Below, one piece after another: positions 1 through 12,435 of a stretch of DNA of 64,000 nt (its first letter is position 1; each line of letters begins with the position of its first letter). This DNA is from Turritopsis dohrnii (Eukaryota; Cnidaria; Hydrozoa; Anthoathecata; Oceaniidae): positions 682,001 to 746,000 of the forward strand of contig BQMF02000161.1 of assembly GCA_027922465.2 (NCBI GenBank), read 5' to 3'. Made by a program: the position numbers and the translations under genes. Below the pieces are notes generated by a model. It searched no databases, had not been told where the DNA came from, and was given only the letters and a program-made list of their open reading frames with translations.

Positions 1-363
1 TTAACCTGGAAAAACATGTTTATAGTCGTGAAATTTGGTAAAAGTTCCCTCAAAGTCATGTTATTACAAGCACAAAACATCAGACCAAATTTTTGTTGAA
101 AGGATACTGACTAAAGATATCACTCATATCTTTGTAGACATCGAAGTATATATTCTGGAATTCAATCCTTGTCATCATGTCAAGCTTCAGATATAGTATA
201 ACATGTCATCTTTCTCATCTATTTCTTTAAAGAAGTTTGTTTCCAATATTCTCTTGAAGAGCAAATGAGATGTTATTTTGTAGATAATTGTCCACGATGC
301 AGTCCGACCTTTTCTAAAAGAAGATTTTCTGAAGGAAATATGTCTAGCCGCCCAACAGCATCA

Positions 364-527
364 GGTAGCCAATGTTTGACCATTTATCTGTGATACTATA
401 TGAAGGTAGCCAATGTTTGACCAGTTATCTGTGATACTATATGAAGGTAGCCAATGTTTGACCAGTTATATGTGATACTATATGAAGGTAACCAATGTTT
501 GACCAGTTATCTGTAATACTATATGAA
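364..527. repeat. Tandem repeat, four copies of a 41-bp unit
   Basis: Four consecutive 41-bp units start at 364, 405, 446 and 487, each opening with GGTAGCCAATGTTTGACC or a one-base variant and ending in ACTATATGAA. A fifth, much decayed unit may follow. The array ends about 60 bp before the first coding exon recognised here, so it lies in an intron or upstream sequence of that gene. Confidence 0.95.
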
Positions 528-588
528 GGATGGGCAATGGTTTTGACAATAGTTTGTCTGAATAAAACACACTCAAAATGTTATTTAG

Positions 589-3500
589 GCATCAGGTGCT
601 GTGCGGGGTTTAGTTTCCACAATAATTAAATCCAGTGAAGATGGTTTCTTGATCAATTCACTGGTTAGGTAAGCAGTGTTCGATAGATCAATCAAATACT
701 TAAAGTTATTGTCGACAGGCTCTCATTGTCTCCTACAGAATGTGTTGTGTTGCTAGATAGTGTTTTCTGTGACTGCTTACAAGTTTGCTTTAAGGCCATC
801 ATTACAAGTACATTGTGTTACACCTTATTGGAAGTAATCATGGAGGGAGCGAGGTCTATCAAGAAGACACGGTTGCTCCTGAATCCCTTTAGATCATGCA
901 TCACTTCCCCATCACGCAATGCTCGCTGCTACACCTTGTTTTTAGAACTGAACATCGGGAAAGCCACACGCCACAAGCATTTCATTACAGCATCATTAAC
1001 AAGGCCTATGAAATGGTAAGTATGTTTGCCATGTGCATGCATTGTAAACAACAAATTTCGTTTCGATTCTAACAGGAATCGTTACTGATAGTTTCTCTTA
1101 GAATTGAATGTGATCGCAACCGAACAATTTTGAAGACATACCAATGCACTCAGATCGAAACTTGTCTTAGCAAATTTCGATACATTTGTTTTTTATATAA
1201 GAAAATGAGGCTCCCCAGTGGGCAAATTTGTTGAAAATCACTTCGACGGAGTGTATTTCTATAGAAATATACACACTATTTCATTGAAATTACTCTCCAT
1301 CACGGAGATTTTTTACGGTTTCGAAACATGTAAAAGTTATAACCGAACTGATGATAGCAAACCAAATCTTCATGTTTAAATAATCTTTGAGCAAAATTAT
1401 ATAAAAATTATATAAAAATTATAGAGCAAGTCGAAAGATAATAGTCTGCGTGCTTGTATGGAACTTTACTGATCAGGTTAAAAAAGTTATTTTAGACGAA
1501 ATGATATTACTTCATTAATATTACTTTATTGTCAGAAATTCGCGGTTTCGCGGTTTCTTTGAAAAATCGCAAAATTAAATTCCACGAATTTTTTTTTGAA
1601 GTACTGAAAGCGCGAAATTCAATAACGTTAAAAATTTTCGAGAAAAAAGTGTGTCATCAGTTTTCTTGTGTGATAATCTCCACGATTATCATCGTCTGTC
1701 TACTTTGTTTGAGCGCTTTTTTAATAATAAACAGTTGATCGTTCCCAGACCGTTTCCCAATTGTTTCCCAACTGCTGATATCAGCATAGTGCAACCCTCA
1801 GCTCTACATACAATAGTTCATTATCTTTAATGACCTAAGATTCTTTTTACGTGAAAATAATTAGAAATCAGCTGAAAAGGTGTTATAAATCTTCGAAAAA
1901 GTTTATATTTTTGAAATAGACAAATTCATTTGCGTTCAAATAAAAAATAAGTTTTGCGCATGCGCAAAAATAAGTTCCCGCGAAATCTACTTAACCGTCT
2001 GAACCATAAAATGCGAAAATTTATGACAATAAAAGTATATGTAATATTGAAATTTTTCTTGCTTCTAAAAAAATAGTTTTTCAACACATCTTTGAATTCT
2101 CTTTACTAAAGAAGGCAATTTTAAGCGCTCTTTTTTATATTTACCGCCCTCTTTAATAACCGCCCTCCCCTTAAAGTCCATCTTTTGTGTTTTTGATTGG
2201 TCGCGTAAAGCTTAACTTCCCCTCCGTGCGACAACGTGAACTTAGTGGACCACCGCCCTCTTTAATAACCGTCCAATATAACCAGTCTCCCACAAAGTGT
2301 TCACACAAAATAATGTTTCTTACAAGCTTTTTACAAGCTTATTTGATGGTTAAGTTCCTGTTGTTGTTGTTGGCCACATTTTCTGTTAACAGAAAATTGC
2401 TATTAAGCAAACTATACCTTCTTCAGTGTTACATTTAGAATTTTGAAATTTCTTTTCTTTTTTCCAGTATTTTTGACGAATCTTCATTAGTCAAACTATT
2501 TATATTGTCTGTCTACAAAATAAAGTTAAGTGTCCACTTAAGGCATCATACAATCAATGTACAATCAATGTACAATGTACAGTGTTCCCATTTACCAAAC
2601 TATGCATACACTTTCTTTCTTTACTACCCAAAATAGTAATTCCACAAGTTTAGCGCCCTCATAAATGGGTGTCCTAAAAATAAACAAACTTGAAATTAAA
2701 GTGCGTTGAAAATTAAGCGCAACAGGGTTTGTGAAAGGTGGTGGACAGCTATAACAATATTGAAATTAATATTTGGGCAGGTCATTCCTCAATTCTAGCT
2801 CCTTTCTTTCCAGTGTTCGGAAGAAGATTTTGAGCATGGCACGGAATGTTTGAACCTCGTGCGGAAATATTGTGGTGTTTCAGCGAAACTAGTCGACGGT
2901 CCTGAATATCTCTGGAAGGTATGTCACTAAGGTAGACTTTATTGTTAGTGATGAGTGTGAAAAGTGAATTAAGGTTTTATATTTATGGAGAGAGCTCGGA
3001 CGTTCTTATTGCTACCTAGAACACCTTGCGAGCGTACTTCAAACTCATCTGAGCAACTGGAAACTGAAACTTAACAAAATTTACCGAAACCTTTCAAAAA
3101 TGTTTGAGACCATATGCAATTTTAAGGCAATGGCTTGCAGTTCAGGTATTCCGAAATGTATCCTGAAAATAAAAAACTTCTGTTCATTTCTCATGTAGGT
3201 AACGCATCAAAAAGATCTAATCTTGATGGAAAATTACATCAAAACTGGCAAGACATGAAAGTTAATACGCGACGAGCAAAATCACAAATGATGTTGATGC
3301 GTTATCGGTTGCTTTTTAATGTTATTAACCTTTTTATTTTGATAATACAGTTTTTGATAATAACTTTTGGTAATGTTTTTAGTTTTTAAGCTTATTACTA
3401 TTTAATCTATTTTTAAAACATATTTTTGTTTTACACCTTTATTGATGTCAGGAGGAGGTGTCTTGTTTATTAGGTATTACCATAATCTCTATTGCCCAAA

Positions 3501-4858
3501 CAAAATTCATAAAATTTTCAGCAAGAACTAAGGTATGGAGAAATATAGATAAATTGAAGTAGAATTGATTTGATTGATTGATTTGATTGATTGGTTGAAA
3601 ACATGAATGTATTTAATTGGGGAAGGACCTTTCTAATAATCTCACAGGATTAAATACACAACATGTGATACCGCTAATTTCTTACTGAGATTATTTTGTT
3701 TACTGGAACAAAGTTTTGTTCGCATCTTTCCAACTCTGCCACGCCCATTTCAGGCGGCTCTTTTGATGTCACCTTTGTTGTAGGGAGTACTGGTACTGAG
3801 TGTCAAGCTCAAAGTATCTTAGAAGCAGTACAGCTCACTCTGATCTTGTCAAGAGAGGTTTTTACCCATTCATCGTATGAGGATCGGTCATTTTACAATT
3901 TGATTGAAAAGAACATAATGGACTTGCAAATAAAGGTTTTAGTTCAGCTAAATGTGCAAATTTGTTGAAAAACAACTGCACAGGAGTCCATTTCTATTGA
4001 AATGTACACACTCTTTCAATTGAAATGCTCTTCGGCGCAGTGGCTTTTGACGAATTTGCCCACTGAGAGGGTACGATGTTATTTGGTTCACTACATCAGC
4101 TTGCACTGATGCGATCAACATAGCTGAAATTCTTCTCGTTTTGTAACGAAGATGTTAATCCCGAAATGCTTTAATCTCTTTAAAATATTAAAATATAAAA
4201 ACAGAATCTAGCCGTCATTTTTTTTACATTAATTTCTACAAGATGATTTATTTTTCTAGAGGGGTGGTCGTGATACCATCTGCTATTGTATCGTTCTCAT
4301 TGTAATTCATCTAATCCACTTGGAAATTAACGATACCTTTCATTTCCGTCTTAAATACTATATTTCTAATATTAGCTCACAAAACTGCGTTAGATTGATT
4401 TTCTTAAAAATAAACTTGTTAGGTCTGTCTATGGTTTAAAACAGATCACCAGATCAAAAACACCGCAACATTGCAAAGAATTCTGGGATCGCCAACTTTG
4501 GTCTGGTTCTTAGACCTATTTTCACGAATGGATCTATTTTAGACTTGCTTCATCGATGTGTAGAAGATAGTATATATATGCGAGAACAACGTTCGCACTT
4601 TGTGGTCGTGCTTTAGTCAACGATGTCTAGCTCTATCATAATTTAATATTCCTCACAATCTAGGAAGAATGTTTGTTATTAGTCTCAACGACACAAAAAA
4701 CTATCGGAAATGAATTATTCAAACTCATGATTTCATTTGATGATAAATTTCCTTTCACATGGTTACCATGGTTACTCCTGCACAGTACTCATCAACTCGG
4801 TGGAGTACTTCGTCTGATTGTCAATAGGACTGGAATCGAAGGTGCCAGTCCGAAATAG
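589..4858 (+). CDS. Unrecognised multi-exon gene, 3' portion
   Basis: I do not recognise this protein. Exons supported by splice sites and open frame are 589-668, 719-1015, 2814-2918, 3754-3935 (or ending at 3857), 4445-4601 and 4664-4858. The first two join in phase (ASGAVRGLVS... to ...LSLSPTECVVLL). The last two also join in phase and end in a TAG stop at 4856-4858, after a hydrophobic FPFTWLPWLLLHS segment. Phases do not match between 1015, 2814, 3754 and 4445, so small exons are missing from this model, or the middle exons are wrong. The residues look like helical-repeat sequence with no clear catalytic motif. The 5' end probably lies left of the window. One copy of a short fold-back element sits in the intron near 3952. 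Confidence 0.5.
1213..1310. mobile_element. Fold-back MITE, family A, copy 1
   Basis: About 100 bp beginning CCCAGTGGGCAAATTTGTTG, with the shared core TTTCTATAGAAATATACACAC. The right arm is decayed. Related copies lie near 3952, 4938, 24947 and 35636. The best-preserved copy (35636) shows inverted TACCCA...TGGGTA ends. Confidence 0.75.
1641..1835. repeat. Dispersed repeat, copy 1 (partner at 29437)
   Basis: This segment matches 29437-29640 in the same orientation, including the shared strings AGTTTTCTTGTG, CTTTGTTTGAGCGCTTT, TTAATAATAAACAG and CAGCATAGTGCAACCCTCAGC. No coding potential is seen. It is an interspersed repeat of unknown class. Confidence 0.8.
3952..4065. mobile_element. Fold-back MITE, family A, copy 2
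   Basis: The left arm GCAAATTTGTTGAAAAAC is mirrored by the right arm GACGAATTTGCCCACTG, around a core with TTTCTATTGAAATGTACACAC. About 115 bp, in an intron of the left-hand gene. Confidence 0.8.
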
Positions 4859-4937
4859 CTTTTGAACGAATCTTTAAACCGACTGAGATAAAGGATTGTA
4901 TCGTTTTCTCACCGTTTGTTGTTTTCTGATATACAGT

Positions 4938-5035
4938 ACCCACCGGGCAAATTTGTTGACAAATGACTGCGGAGGAGTACTTTTCTATAGAAATTTATAC
5001 GAAAGTTCAATGAAAATGCAAGTCGTCGCATTGGG
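4938..5035. mobile_element. Fold-back MITE, family A, copy 3
   Basis: Starts ACCCACCGGGCAAATTTGTTG and carries the TTTCTATAGAAATTTATAC core. The right arm is reduced to a short CGCATTGGG-like end. It lies just downstream of the stop codon of the left-hand gene. Confidence 0.7.
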
Positions 5036-7198
5036 AAGCACTTACCTCGCTTGGAGCCAAATTGCAAATTATCTTGTCCGGGTTGGGAAATTCTAAAACC
5101 AAAAAAAATGCTTTACATCAAGTGAGAAGCAAGTAAATATGCGTAAGTTTTCTAGTGTGACCTAGTAAAAAAGTAGGTACCATCTCAATTCTCAGGTGAA
5201 ATTGTGTTCCTTAGAAATGGACAACACACTCGTTTCCAATCACTGCAATGATTCATGGTCTGGATATGTTCACTAAATAATCTCTTGTTGGTCAAAAACG
5301 ATTGTAAATAGCGGACTGGGACGAGCCATACAAAAAGTACTTATAAGTCTCTCAAATTTATTTGTTTACAACTTTCTAGATACACTTTCCTTTCTTTGTG
5401 GTATTGAATAAACTTTTTTCCGCCTGATAATGTGATAAGATAATTGCACCAGAGAACACCAAATGTGATAAGAAAGGAAGTGGTTGAGCTAAATCAATTA
5501 TCAACCAATTAACATGCAATAATTTGGTCACGTGATAGTTTTCCTACGTTTTCTGTTGGTATTTAGTCGACTAGCTAGTTTTTAGCTAGATCTTTTGGAA
5601 ATTTGTGTAGACCAGATTGACCAGATTGACAAAGCAGGAATGGAAAATTTTACAGAACCGGTGATTGTATTTTCTTGCTCAGAATTTTGATGGCTTCAAA
5701 GAAAGGCTACGATCAAGCATCCGTGTTCCGAGGTAAGTGAAAGCAAGGTCTTGTGGATGTTTGACCACGGTTATTGTTATATTTCACTAATCTTTAAGTT
5801 TGATGATAATGTTTAATATTTGGTGGTTAATCACTTTTAAAGTGTCGTATTTAATTCTAATAGTTTATGAGTTTTACGAGTGTGAATTTGGTTTTTCTCA
5901 ATGAGGGACGAAACCACTTGTGTTAAAATAACACCAAATAAATCATTTGTCGATTGCTGTCCATCAGAACAATTGAGCATTTAAAACAATGAAATGTCTA
6001 AGTTTAACATTTTAACCAATAGAATGTCCAGATTATTTCTTTCACGAACATCTCATGGAGCACTAATAATATCTTTTTAAACATATTCTACAATCTTCAA
6101 TTAATTAGCTATCTTTTATCGTTTGCCGTCGCCACAGCCCTAACATTTGGATGACGTCATATGCATATTTTTCAATTAAAAGATAGTTATTAACTCTCCG
6201 CAACTGTATATTTTGGAAAATTGTAAATCCCTCTGTATACATAATCACGTTTTGTATGAACCACATAATTATATAGCATGCATTTGATTAGGTCTTCGGT
6301 ACTCCCTGGGAGGTACAGGAACTGTAAAATATTTTTAGACAGGCTTTTGAAGGCTCTTCTCCCTGCATACTAGAGGATAAGAAGGTCTTTGTGAAAATCG
6401 ATAACATGAACATCCGGTTGTATAATCGAATATCGCGTTTATATCGAGTCATTATGAATTGTTCTTTAGTTCACCAATATCATGTTTTTTGTGAAGCATT
6501 CTTAATGATAATTTGCGTATCCTCCTCATCACATTCACTGCTCCACAAATTTCGACATCATATCTTGATATCAGACTGTCCAGTTCTTATCTCGAACATA
6601 AATAACATTTTGTTTGTCATCCAAATTACATGAGTTATCCGTCTCCCATCCAAAATTCTTCGTCAACTCATATATATAGACTTAGCGTAAAAAATCTTCA
6701 TGCAAGAAAGATATTATTCGCTAAAAAGGGGACTGGTAGCCAGAGTAACCCCCCAACAAAAGCGATAATCGGTCACGTGTGCATGAGTAATTTGCATAAA
6801 ATAAGAGCTGTTTAGTTTCGTGGGCATGATTCGAACAAATATGATGCTGTAAGGAGGTCAACGACGCAATCACCTGTCTGAGAAAATCTCAGAAATTTCT
6901 TAACGCCACTTAAAAAGGTGAGAGGTTTTTTTTCCGGATGAAGGTATTGTTCTTCATGAATACAATGCTGATTCCGTTGACACACTCGTAGTGGTTTATT
7001 CGACGATATCTTTATGAAGTGTCAGCTTGGTGTAGAGATAACATCCAACAGTTTATAATATACATCATCAAGATTAACGGTCATGAGTGGAAAACAACAA
7101 CACGCTAGCATGGTATGTCACAGCAAATTTGGATTGGGTTTATCCACTAATTCTCAAACATTCAGAGCTCCTTTATTGTTAAAAGGAGAATGTTGTCG

Positions 7199-7248
<50 letters not shown>

Positions 7249-8261
7249 TTCGTTGGAAGAGTATAAGCTTTCTTGTCTAGACAATGGAGTTCTCTTTCCC
7301 TTCATAAAATCTGGAAGACGTCATATAATTTAAAAAACGACGATGCAAATTAAGAAAATTCAAAAGCTCAGAATTAATCACTGAGTAACAGATTAAGAGA
7401 CATTTGTGAGAAAATTACATTCGTTCTCATAGTCAATGAAATGTGTTGCCATGACGATTTAGGACAAACAGATGTTGAATCATACATAACACGCTGGTCG
7501 CTATAGCAACTATATGGCTAACCTCTTGATTAGAACGACAGGCGAGAAGAAACATTTTGTTATCTAGTTTTGTTTCGGTAGATTTTATTTTTTTGAAATG
7601 TGAAATTGAGATTAATTTTACACTTGCTTTGTGTATCTGATATATCACATCGATCCAACTTTAATCGCAATTTTATCATCTGCATATTTCGAATATTTGT
7701 TATGCAAAAAAAATCCGTTTATTTGAAACATATAATTGCCTTTTTGTCTTCCTTCCGTATTTTTTTTGAAAGTTTTATTGACGTCACCATGTCACAACCG
7801 AGGCCTCATGCTCGATAGAATTTTAAGTATGTCGATGTTTCAAGGCATTACGTAGGTAGAACAGTTGTGGGTCCCCTGAGCGCACCAAGATAATAATCAT
7901 AGTGTCAACTAGAATTTCCGTTCTCTATAGATTGCTTTTGATGGTTGAACTTAATCAATTTTATCTAAACTGTTTTGTAATAACTTGTTTAAGTGTATTG
8001 TTTCCGACTTGAATTCAATGTTTTGGAAGCGTTCATCATTCCCCGGATTACAATCGCATTACTTCTCGATCATTGAGTCAGTAATTAATACGCTTATTTT
8101 GTTTTTTTTTTAGGTATTTTCGATCTAAAATATATTAGTTGAAAATTAATTTGAGACATAAATCATCTTGCTTCAAATCGTAAGACACAATCACAAGCTT
8201 GACACATCGTTAACTTTCGAAAGAACAAAAAGACTTTCACGTCTGGTTTTGGAGTTAAAAC
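5036..8261. other. Gene-poor stretch, possible first exon at 5690-5732
   Basis: No convincing gene is seen. The one suggestive item is an ATG at 5690 opening MASKKGYDQASVFR and running straight into a strong donor (GAG|GTAAGTG). If spliced to the acceptor at about 8112 (poly-T tract then TTTTAG), it stays open for only eight more codons, so it may be a 5' leader or upstream ORF of the protease gene at 8262. The remaining ORFs here are short and AT-driven. Confidence 0.3.
7192..7241. repeat. (TTG)n microsatellite
   Basis: About 16 near-perfect TTG/GTT triplets. In one frame they translate as a run of cysteines, which is a microsatellite artefact and not a protein. Confidence 0.95.
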
Positions 8262-9239
8262 ATGGCTGGATATATTTGCATTTTGGGCATCCTGACCCTG
8301 TCTGTAATTCCGGTATTTTCCTTGTATCTCCATGGTATTGGTGAAAACAATACGCTGCCATCTTTCCTCGATGGAAATTTATGGCTTAATACAACTATGG
8401 ATCACTTGCAGTTTGACGCGTCTAAACGTCGGTTTTACATGAAAGCAGTCGACATCTTGAAGTTCAAGTATGACGACGGATTGGATGACGGCAGCACCGT
8501 TTCAAGGAGTAAGCCGTTGATTCGCCGAAGAAGGAACGTGTTTGGCCAAGATAATCGATTTCACATCACCCATCGATATGTTGGTCAGTTCCCTTTCTCA
8601 ACTTTTGTCAGGCTTGAAAACGGCTGTACTGGAACGCTAGTATGGTATCAACATGTGTTGACGTCAGCGCATTGTGTACATGACCGTGAAAAGTTTGACC
8701 CATCGTTGGGGAATTTACGAATCGGGTTGCTTCGGACTGATGGTACTTTTAAATGGTTTGGCGCCAAGAGAGTTTTCGTTCCAAATGCTTGGAAAAAAAA
8801 TAAGGGGATGGTCTACTTGAATCATGATTACGCCATTATTGAACTAGACCGCCCTCATGGGCGTAGGTGGATGCAATTTGGCGTTTATAAAGTGGCGGAG
8901 AACCAATACATACAGTTTGCTGGTTTTCCATCCGACAAGAAGAATAATGAGATGTGGTACTCGTATTGCAGCATATCGCAGCTTCTGAAACATACCTTTA
9001 TAAATTACTGTGATGCAACTCCCGGTATGTCTGGGTCCGGTGTTTACGTATATAATAAAAACGACCGTTACAACCGGAAAGTTGTGGCCGTGTTTTCGTC
9101 GTATATACAGTATAAAAAATATGGACAAGAGAAAGTAGAATACGACGTCAATGTTGCTACTCGTTTGACGTCGAGAAAAGTTCGACGGATTTGCAGGTGG
9201 ATTGGCGCAGGTCGGAACTGTCATCGTTTGATGTCATAA
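8262..9239 (+). CDS. Secreted trypsin-like serine protease, PRSS23/PRSS35 type
   Basis: A single uninterrupted 325-codon ORF. Residues 1-20 form a signal peptide. A basic RRRR at 88-91 looks like a furin-type site releasing the mature protease. The trypsin-fold triad is visible: His137 in LTSAHCVHD, Asp189 in NHDYAIIELDRP, and Ser257 in CDATPGMSGSGVYV. GMSGSG in place of the usual GDSGGP, and the DYAIIELDRPH context, are typical of the PRSS23/PRSS35 group, so I read it as an active secreted protease of that group; substrates cannot be read from the sequence. The family commonly has one coding exon, as here. The start was chosen because the signal peptide follows it directly. Upstream, TTTTTTTTAG at about 8112 could be the acceptor of a 5' UTR intron. 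Confidence 0.9.
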   Translation: MAGYICILGILTLSVIPVFSLYLHGIGENNTLPSFLDGNLWLNTTMDHLQFDASKRRFYMKAVDILKFKYDDGLDDGSTVSRSKPLIRRRRNVFGQDNRFHITHRYVGQFPFSTFVRLENGCTGTLVWYQHVLTSAHCVHDREKFDPSLGNLRIGLLRTDGTFKWFGAKRVFVPNAWKKNKGMVYLNHDYAIIELDRPHGRRWMQFGVYKVAENQYIQFAGFPSDKKNNEMWYSYCSISQLLKHTFINYCDATPGMSGSGVYVYNKNDRYNRKVVAVFSSYIQYKKYGQEKVEYDVNVATRLTSRKVRRICRWIGAGRNCHRLMS

Positions 9240-11076
9240 TTTGACGAACTCTGAAGACGTCGAAATGTTGACGGCAATGTTGGTTAATGGAAAGAATCAT
9301 TTGTGCCGTCTGCCAGCTACCACTGCTTACGAATAGACACAAAATCGTCTTTTAGATCAGCTGTATGGTTGTACTCGTTGGTCGATTTTTGTTTACAAAA
9401 TCATTTTTGGTTTGATGAATACATCAGTCCCGACACAAACATTTGATGACATCATTCAAGAACACATTTGTTTTGATGTCGTTATTCAAAAACTGTTATG
9501 GCGCAAAAAGAATATAATTTTCATTTAAAAAAAAAAAATTATCTAATTCTAGCTTTTCAATTTCCACAATGCTGTTCCCCTGTTTGCGCATGCTCGAGTT
9601 GTAACCACTAGTTCGTAACTGATGAGACGCCGATCTAGTACCTAGGCTTTCTTACCTTTTTGCACTCTCGGTCCTTTTATATATAAGGATCTTATTTTAG
9701 GTTGCTTCGAATGTGAAAAAAATTATGTAAGCGGCAAATGTTGAAACGTAGTCAGGCAACTGCAGACGATAGAAAACTCGTAGCTACAAGATCATAATAG
9801 CTTCTACCACAAAAAAATTTTTCTTTCAACAGAGAAAATATGAAAATTTCTTACAATGCGTAGCATAAGGTCTGGATACAAGGTTGGTGTAACATGTTCT
9901 CGTAATGAGTCACGCCATAAAATCACGAAAGAAAGAGAAAAACAAACGTCTTTGTTTCCATCGCTGGCTCGTAAACCAAACTTTTGTTATGGCGATTGAA
10001 AAATGATCCCGAATGACGTAGTTACAACAATCGGCATATTTTGCCGAATAGGACAACTTCAAACCTAGCATATGTTTTCCAATTGAACGATATCTTTTTA
10101 CTGACAATACATACTTTTGTTTCATTCTTTTAAGCAGCGTTTGGTAGAGCGCCTCGGTCCGAAGTTGCAGGATAAGAATAAAAAAAGTAAAGAAAATTAT
10201 TGTATTCATTAAAAAAGGAAAGATTGTTATGGAAAATACGGAAAAGATAATTATCCTGGAAAACACATAAAATCTTGAAAGAACGCTTTGTTCAGTGTTG
10301 CTTGTTAAGAAATGATCTGGAACCCAGATCTCCCTGTAACCCTTATTAGTTAAATATGCTAACAATGGGACTTATATTCAACAGTAAGCGCACCTCATGA
10401 TCACGTAATTTCTGACACTATTTTTCAGGAAAAGGAATTTGCAAACCAATCGATGAAAAGATACAACATTCATTCCTTAGTAAAAGTCAATTTCCACAAA
10501 GTTGTGTAAGCTGTGTATACTAATATGTATAAGAGTCACTGGCCAACAGACTTCAGACAATCTGCAGAAGACCAAAACGGAAACGGATTTGGATTTGGGG
10601 ATTGTTAACTTTGGAAAAGGGGCGACATTTCTTTCACAACTTTTTAAACAGATACAATATGGTTTTCCAGCTCGGAATCGACCAAACACACCAAATAAGG
10701 TTATTCTAAGGTAGTAATTGGTCAGATGTGACAGCCAAATTAGTTGGCAATTCATTTGAGCCAAGTGTCAAAATTATCTTTTCTTCGATGTACGTATTCA
10801 CCCCCACTCACTTAATGAAAAGAAATGTTCATTAGGCTTGAAGGGATATGAAGGCAGTTAAGGGTAAGGGTTAGTCTTTCACTATTGCAGGTTTAATTAG
10901 TCTCTGTTAAGTGGTTTAACCAAGTATTTATTATATATATTTCCCTAGGCTAAAATAAATGCTAAAACTAGAGCGTTTTCTGCTTAAACAGCATTGTTGC
11001 AGCGGAAGATTGTTTTAGGTTTTTGCTTTAAAGATAATTCAAGAGATAAAATGATATTTCCTGAAACGCTTTATTA
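9240..11076. other. Intergenic, no supported gene
   Basis: Contains a 151-codon minus-strand ORF (10365-9910) rich in Phe and Ile, and overlapping ORFs around 10500-10760. None has a recognisable motif, start context or splice structure. The plus-strand frame 10547-10709 has a mixed composition and could be a transposon relic, but there is nothing to assign it to. Confidence 0.5.
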
Positions 11077-11227
11077 GATTTCTGCGAAAGCAAGAAAGCT
11101 ATTACAACCGGCTTTCGTTTTTTTGGATTTCTGCGTAAGCAAGAAAGCCTTTACGATCGTCTTTGTTTTTTTTGGATTTCTGCGTAAGCAAGAAATACTT
11201 TACGATCGTCTTTGTTTTTTTTTTTTT
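11077..11227. repeat. Short tandem repeat, three copies of about 49 bp
   Basis: Units start at about 11077, 11126 and 11175, each opening GATTTCTGCG(A/T)AAGCAAGAAA and ending in a T-rich run. The second and third share TTTACGATCGTCTTTG. It directly precedes the larger tandem array. Confidence 0.85.
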
Positions 11228-12422
11228 CATCTTACTGTCCAAACCTAGTCATATTTGTTTCTCCAATTTCATTGGTTCATAAAAAAGCCGTCTTAATTGT
11301 CATTGGTGCATAATGCCCGATTTCTACGAAAGGGTGCTAATTTAGCCACCTCCACTTAAATAGCGATAGTTTATTGGCTGATTTTCGCCATGCCATGTGA
11401 TCGTCCACAAAACGTTTTAAAAATGGCAGCGAAAGAACGTGTGTAGTTTGCTAAAAGTTTCTTTGATGGAAATATGGCTTTAAAAGAAGTTAATACAGCT
11501 TATAATTTTATATAAAGAATTGCATTACTGTTGGGAACTTATCATGTTCACAAAATTAAATTACAGTGTGGTTATTCTGTTTTTTGAAAGAAGTTTTCTT
11601 GAAGTTTAAAATATGAAAACAGTGCCAATACATGGTGTGTGGAAGAAAAGGTATTTCTTGTTTTATTTTTGCTCCAAGCCTTTTTAAATATGAAAGACCT
11701 TCGTGTATTTTGTATGTGTATGCATGTTTGAAGTCAATTTTTAGAAGCTTTTGGATTTTTAAAGCTCAGCTTAGCTTCCTTTCAGCTCCTCCCCAACATC
11801 ACCAACATATGCACTTTATACAGCTATTTATACTATATTTAGTAGCAATTTTTGGATGTATTCTGGCTATATCACCTTATCTCTTTTCTCCCTACGTATG
11901 TTGTATTTTTTTTAACTTTTAGATTTGATATGAGCTTTAATTTCTAAGTAATTATTATTGTGATATTTATATTTTTCATTCTGAGGCAGGAGATCAATAT
12001 AGAAACTTTATACATTAGTTTGTGCTGCCCAAACGATATGTTGGTTACCGCCAGTATACACAATCTTTTTATAGGATTCGTTATATTTAATGTGGTTAAA
12101 TTAAAGTTTCGTATTGTGTTGATGCACTTTTTTGGAGTACGTGGGTGGCAAATATCCAGTAACAATCATTCAGCTTATTCGTACAAAAAACCAGATCTTC
12201 ATAAATGATCTCCGCGATAGCGTAAAGAAAAGCCCCTTTTTTATGTTATGGTAGGCTGACTTTCTTGACGAACATTGTCAGTCGCATCAATATTTTTGTT
12301 TATTTAATGCTGATGCTTCTCGAGCTGAATGATGTGACGGGACTAGTGTGCTAGTGTTGCATTTTTGTGACATTTTCAGCAGCAAAGCTTGCAGAAATCC
12401 TTCTGCCCGGTAGGGCATCTTG
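11228..12422 (+). mobile_element. Tandem array unit 1 (double-hairpin element)
   Basis: A unit of 1195 bp. It begins CATCTTACTGTCCAAACC after a T-run. It ends with two overlapping hairpins at about 12391-12418 (GCAGAA-ATCC-TTCTGC, then TGCCC-GGTA-GGGCA) followed by TCTTG and T-rich DNA. It is almost identical to the next unit. The 96-codon ORF inside has no recognised domain and no support as a gene. A conserved start, a 3' hairpin and tandem placement are reminiscent of non-autonomous Helitron/Helentron elements, but no Rep/helicase is present, so the class is a guess. Confidence 0.7.
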
Positions 12423-12435
12423 TTTTGTTTTTTTT

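Noticed and set aside
364..527. Possible CRISPR array
   Set aside because: The 41-bp units are directly adjacent with no spacers, in a eukaryotic genome.
7083..7280. ORF with a run of 15 cysteines
   Set aside because: It is the translation of a (TTG/GTT)n microsatellite.
8844..9224. 126-codon minus-strand ORF
   Set aside because: Antisense shadow of the PRSS23-like protease.
10090..10180. tRNA-like string GTTTGGTAGAGCGCC
   Set aside because: No B box at the right distance and no cloverleaf pairing.
9910..10365. 151-codon minus-strand ORF, Phe/Ile-rich
   Set aside because: No motif, no splice or start support; composition fits AT-rich noncoding DNA.
10850..10880. Telomere-like GGGTTA/TTAAGGG string
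   Set aside because: Only one or two imperfect units.
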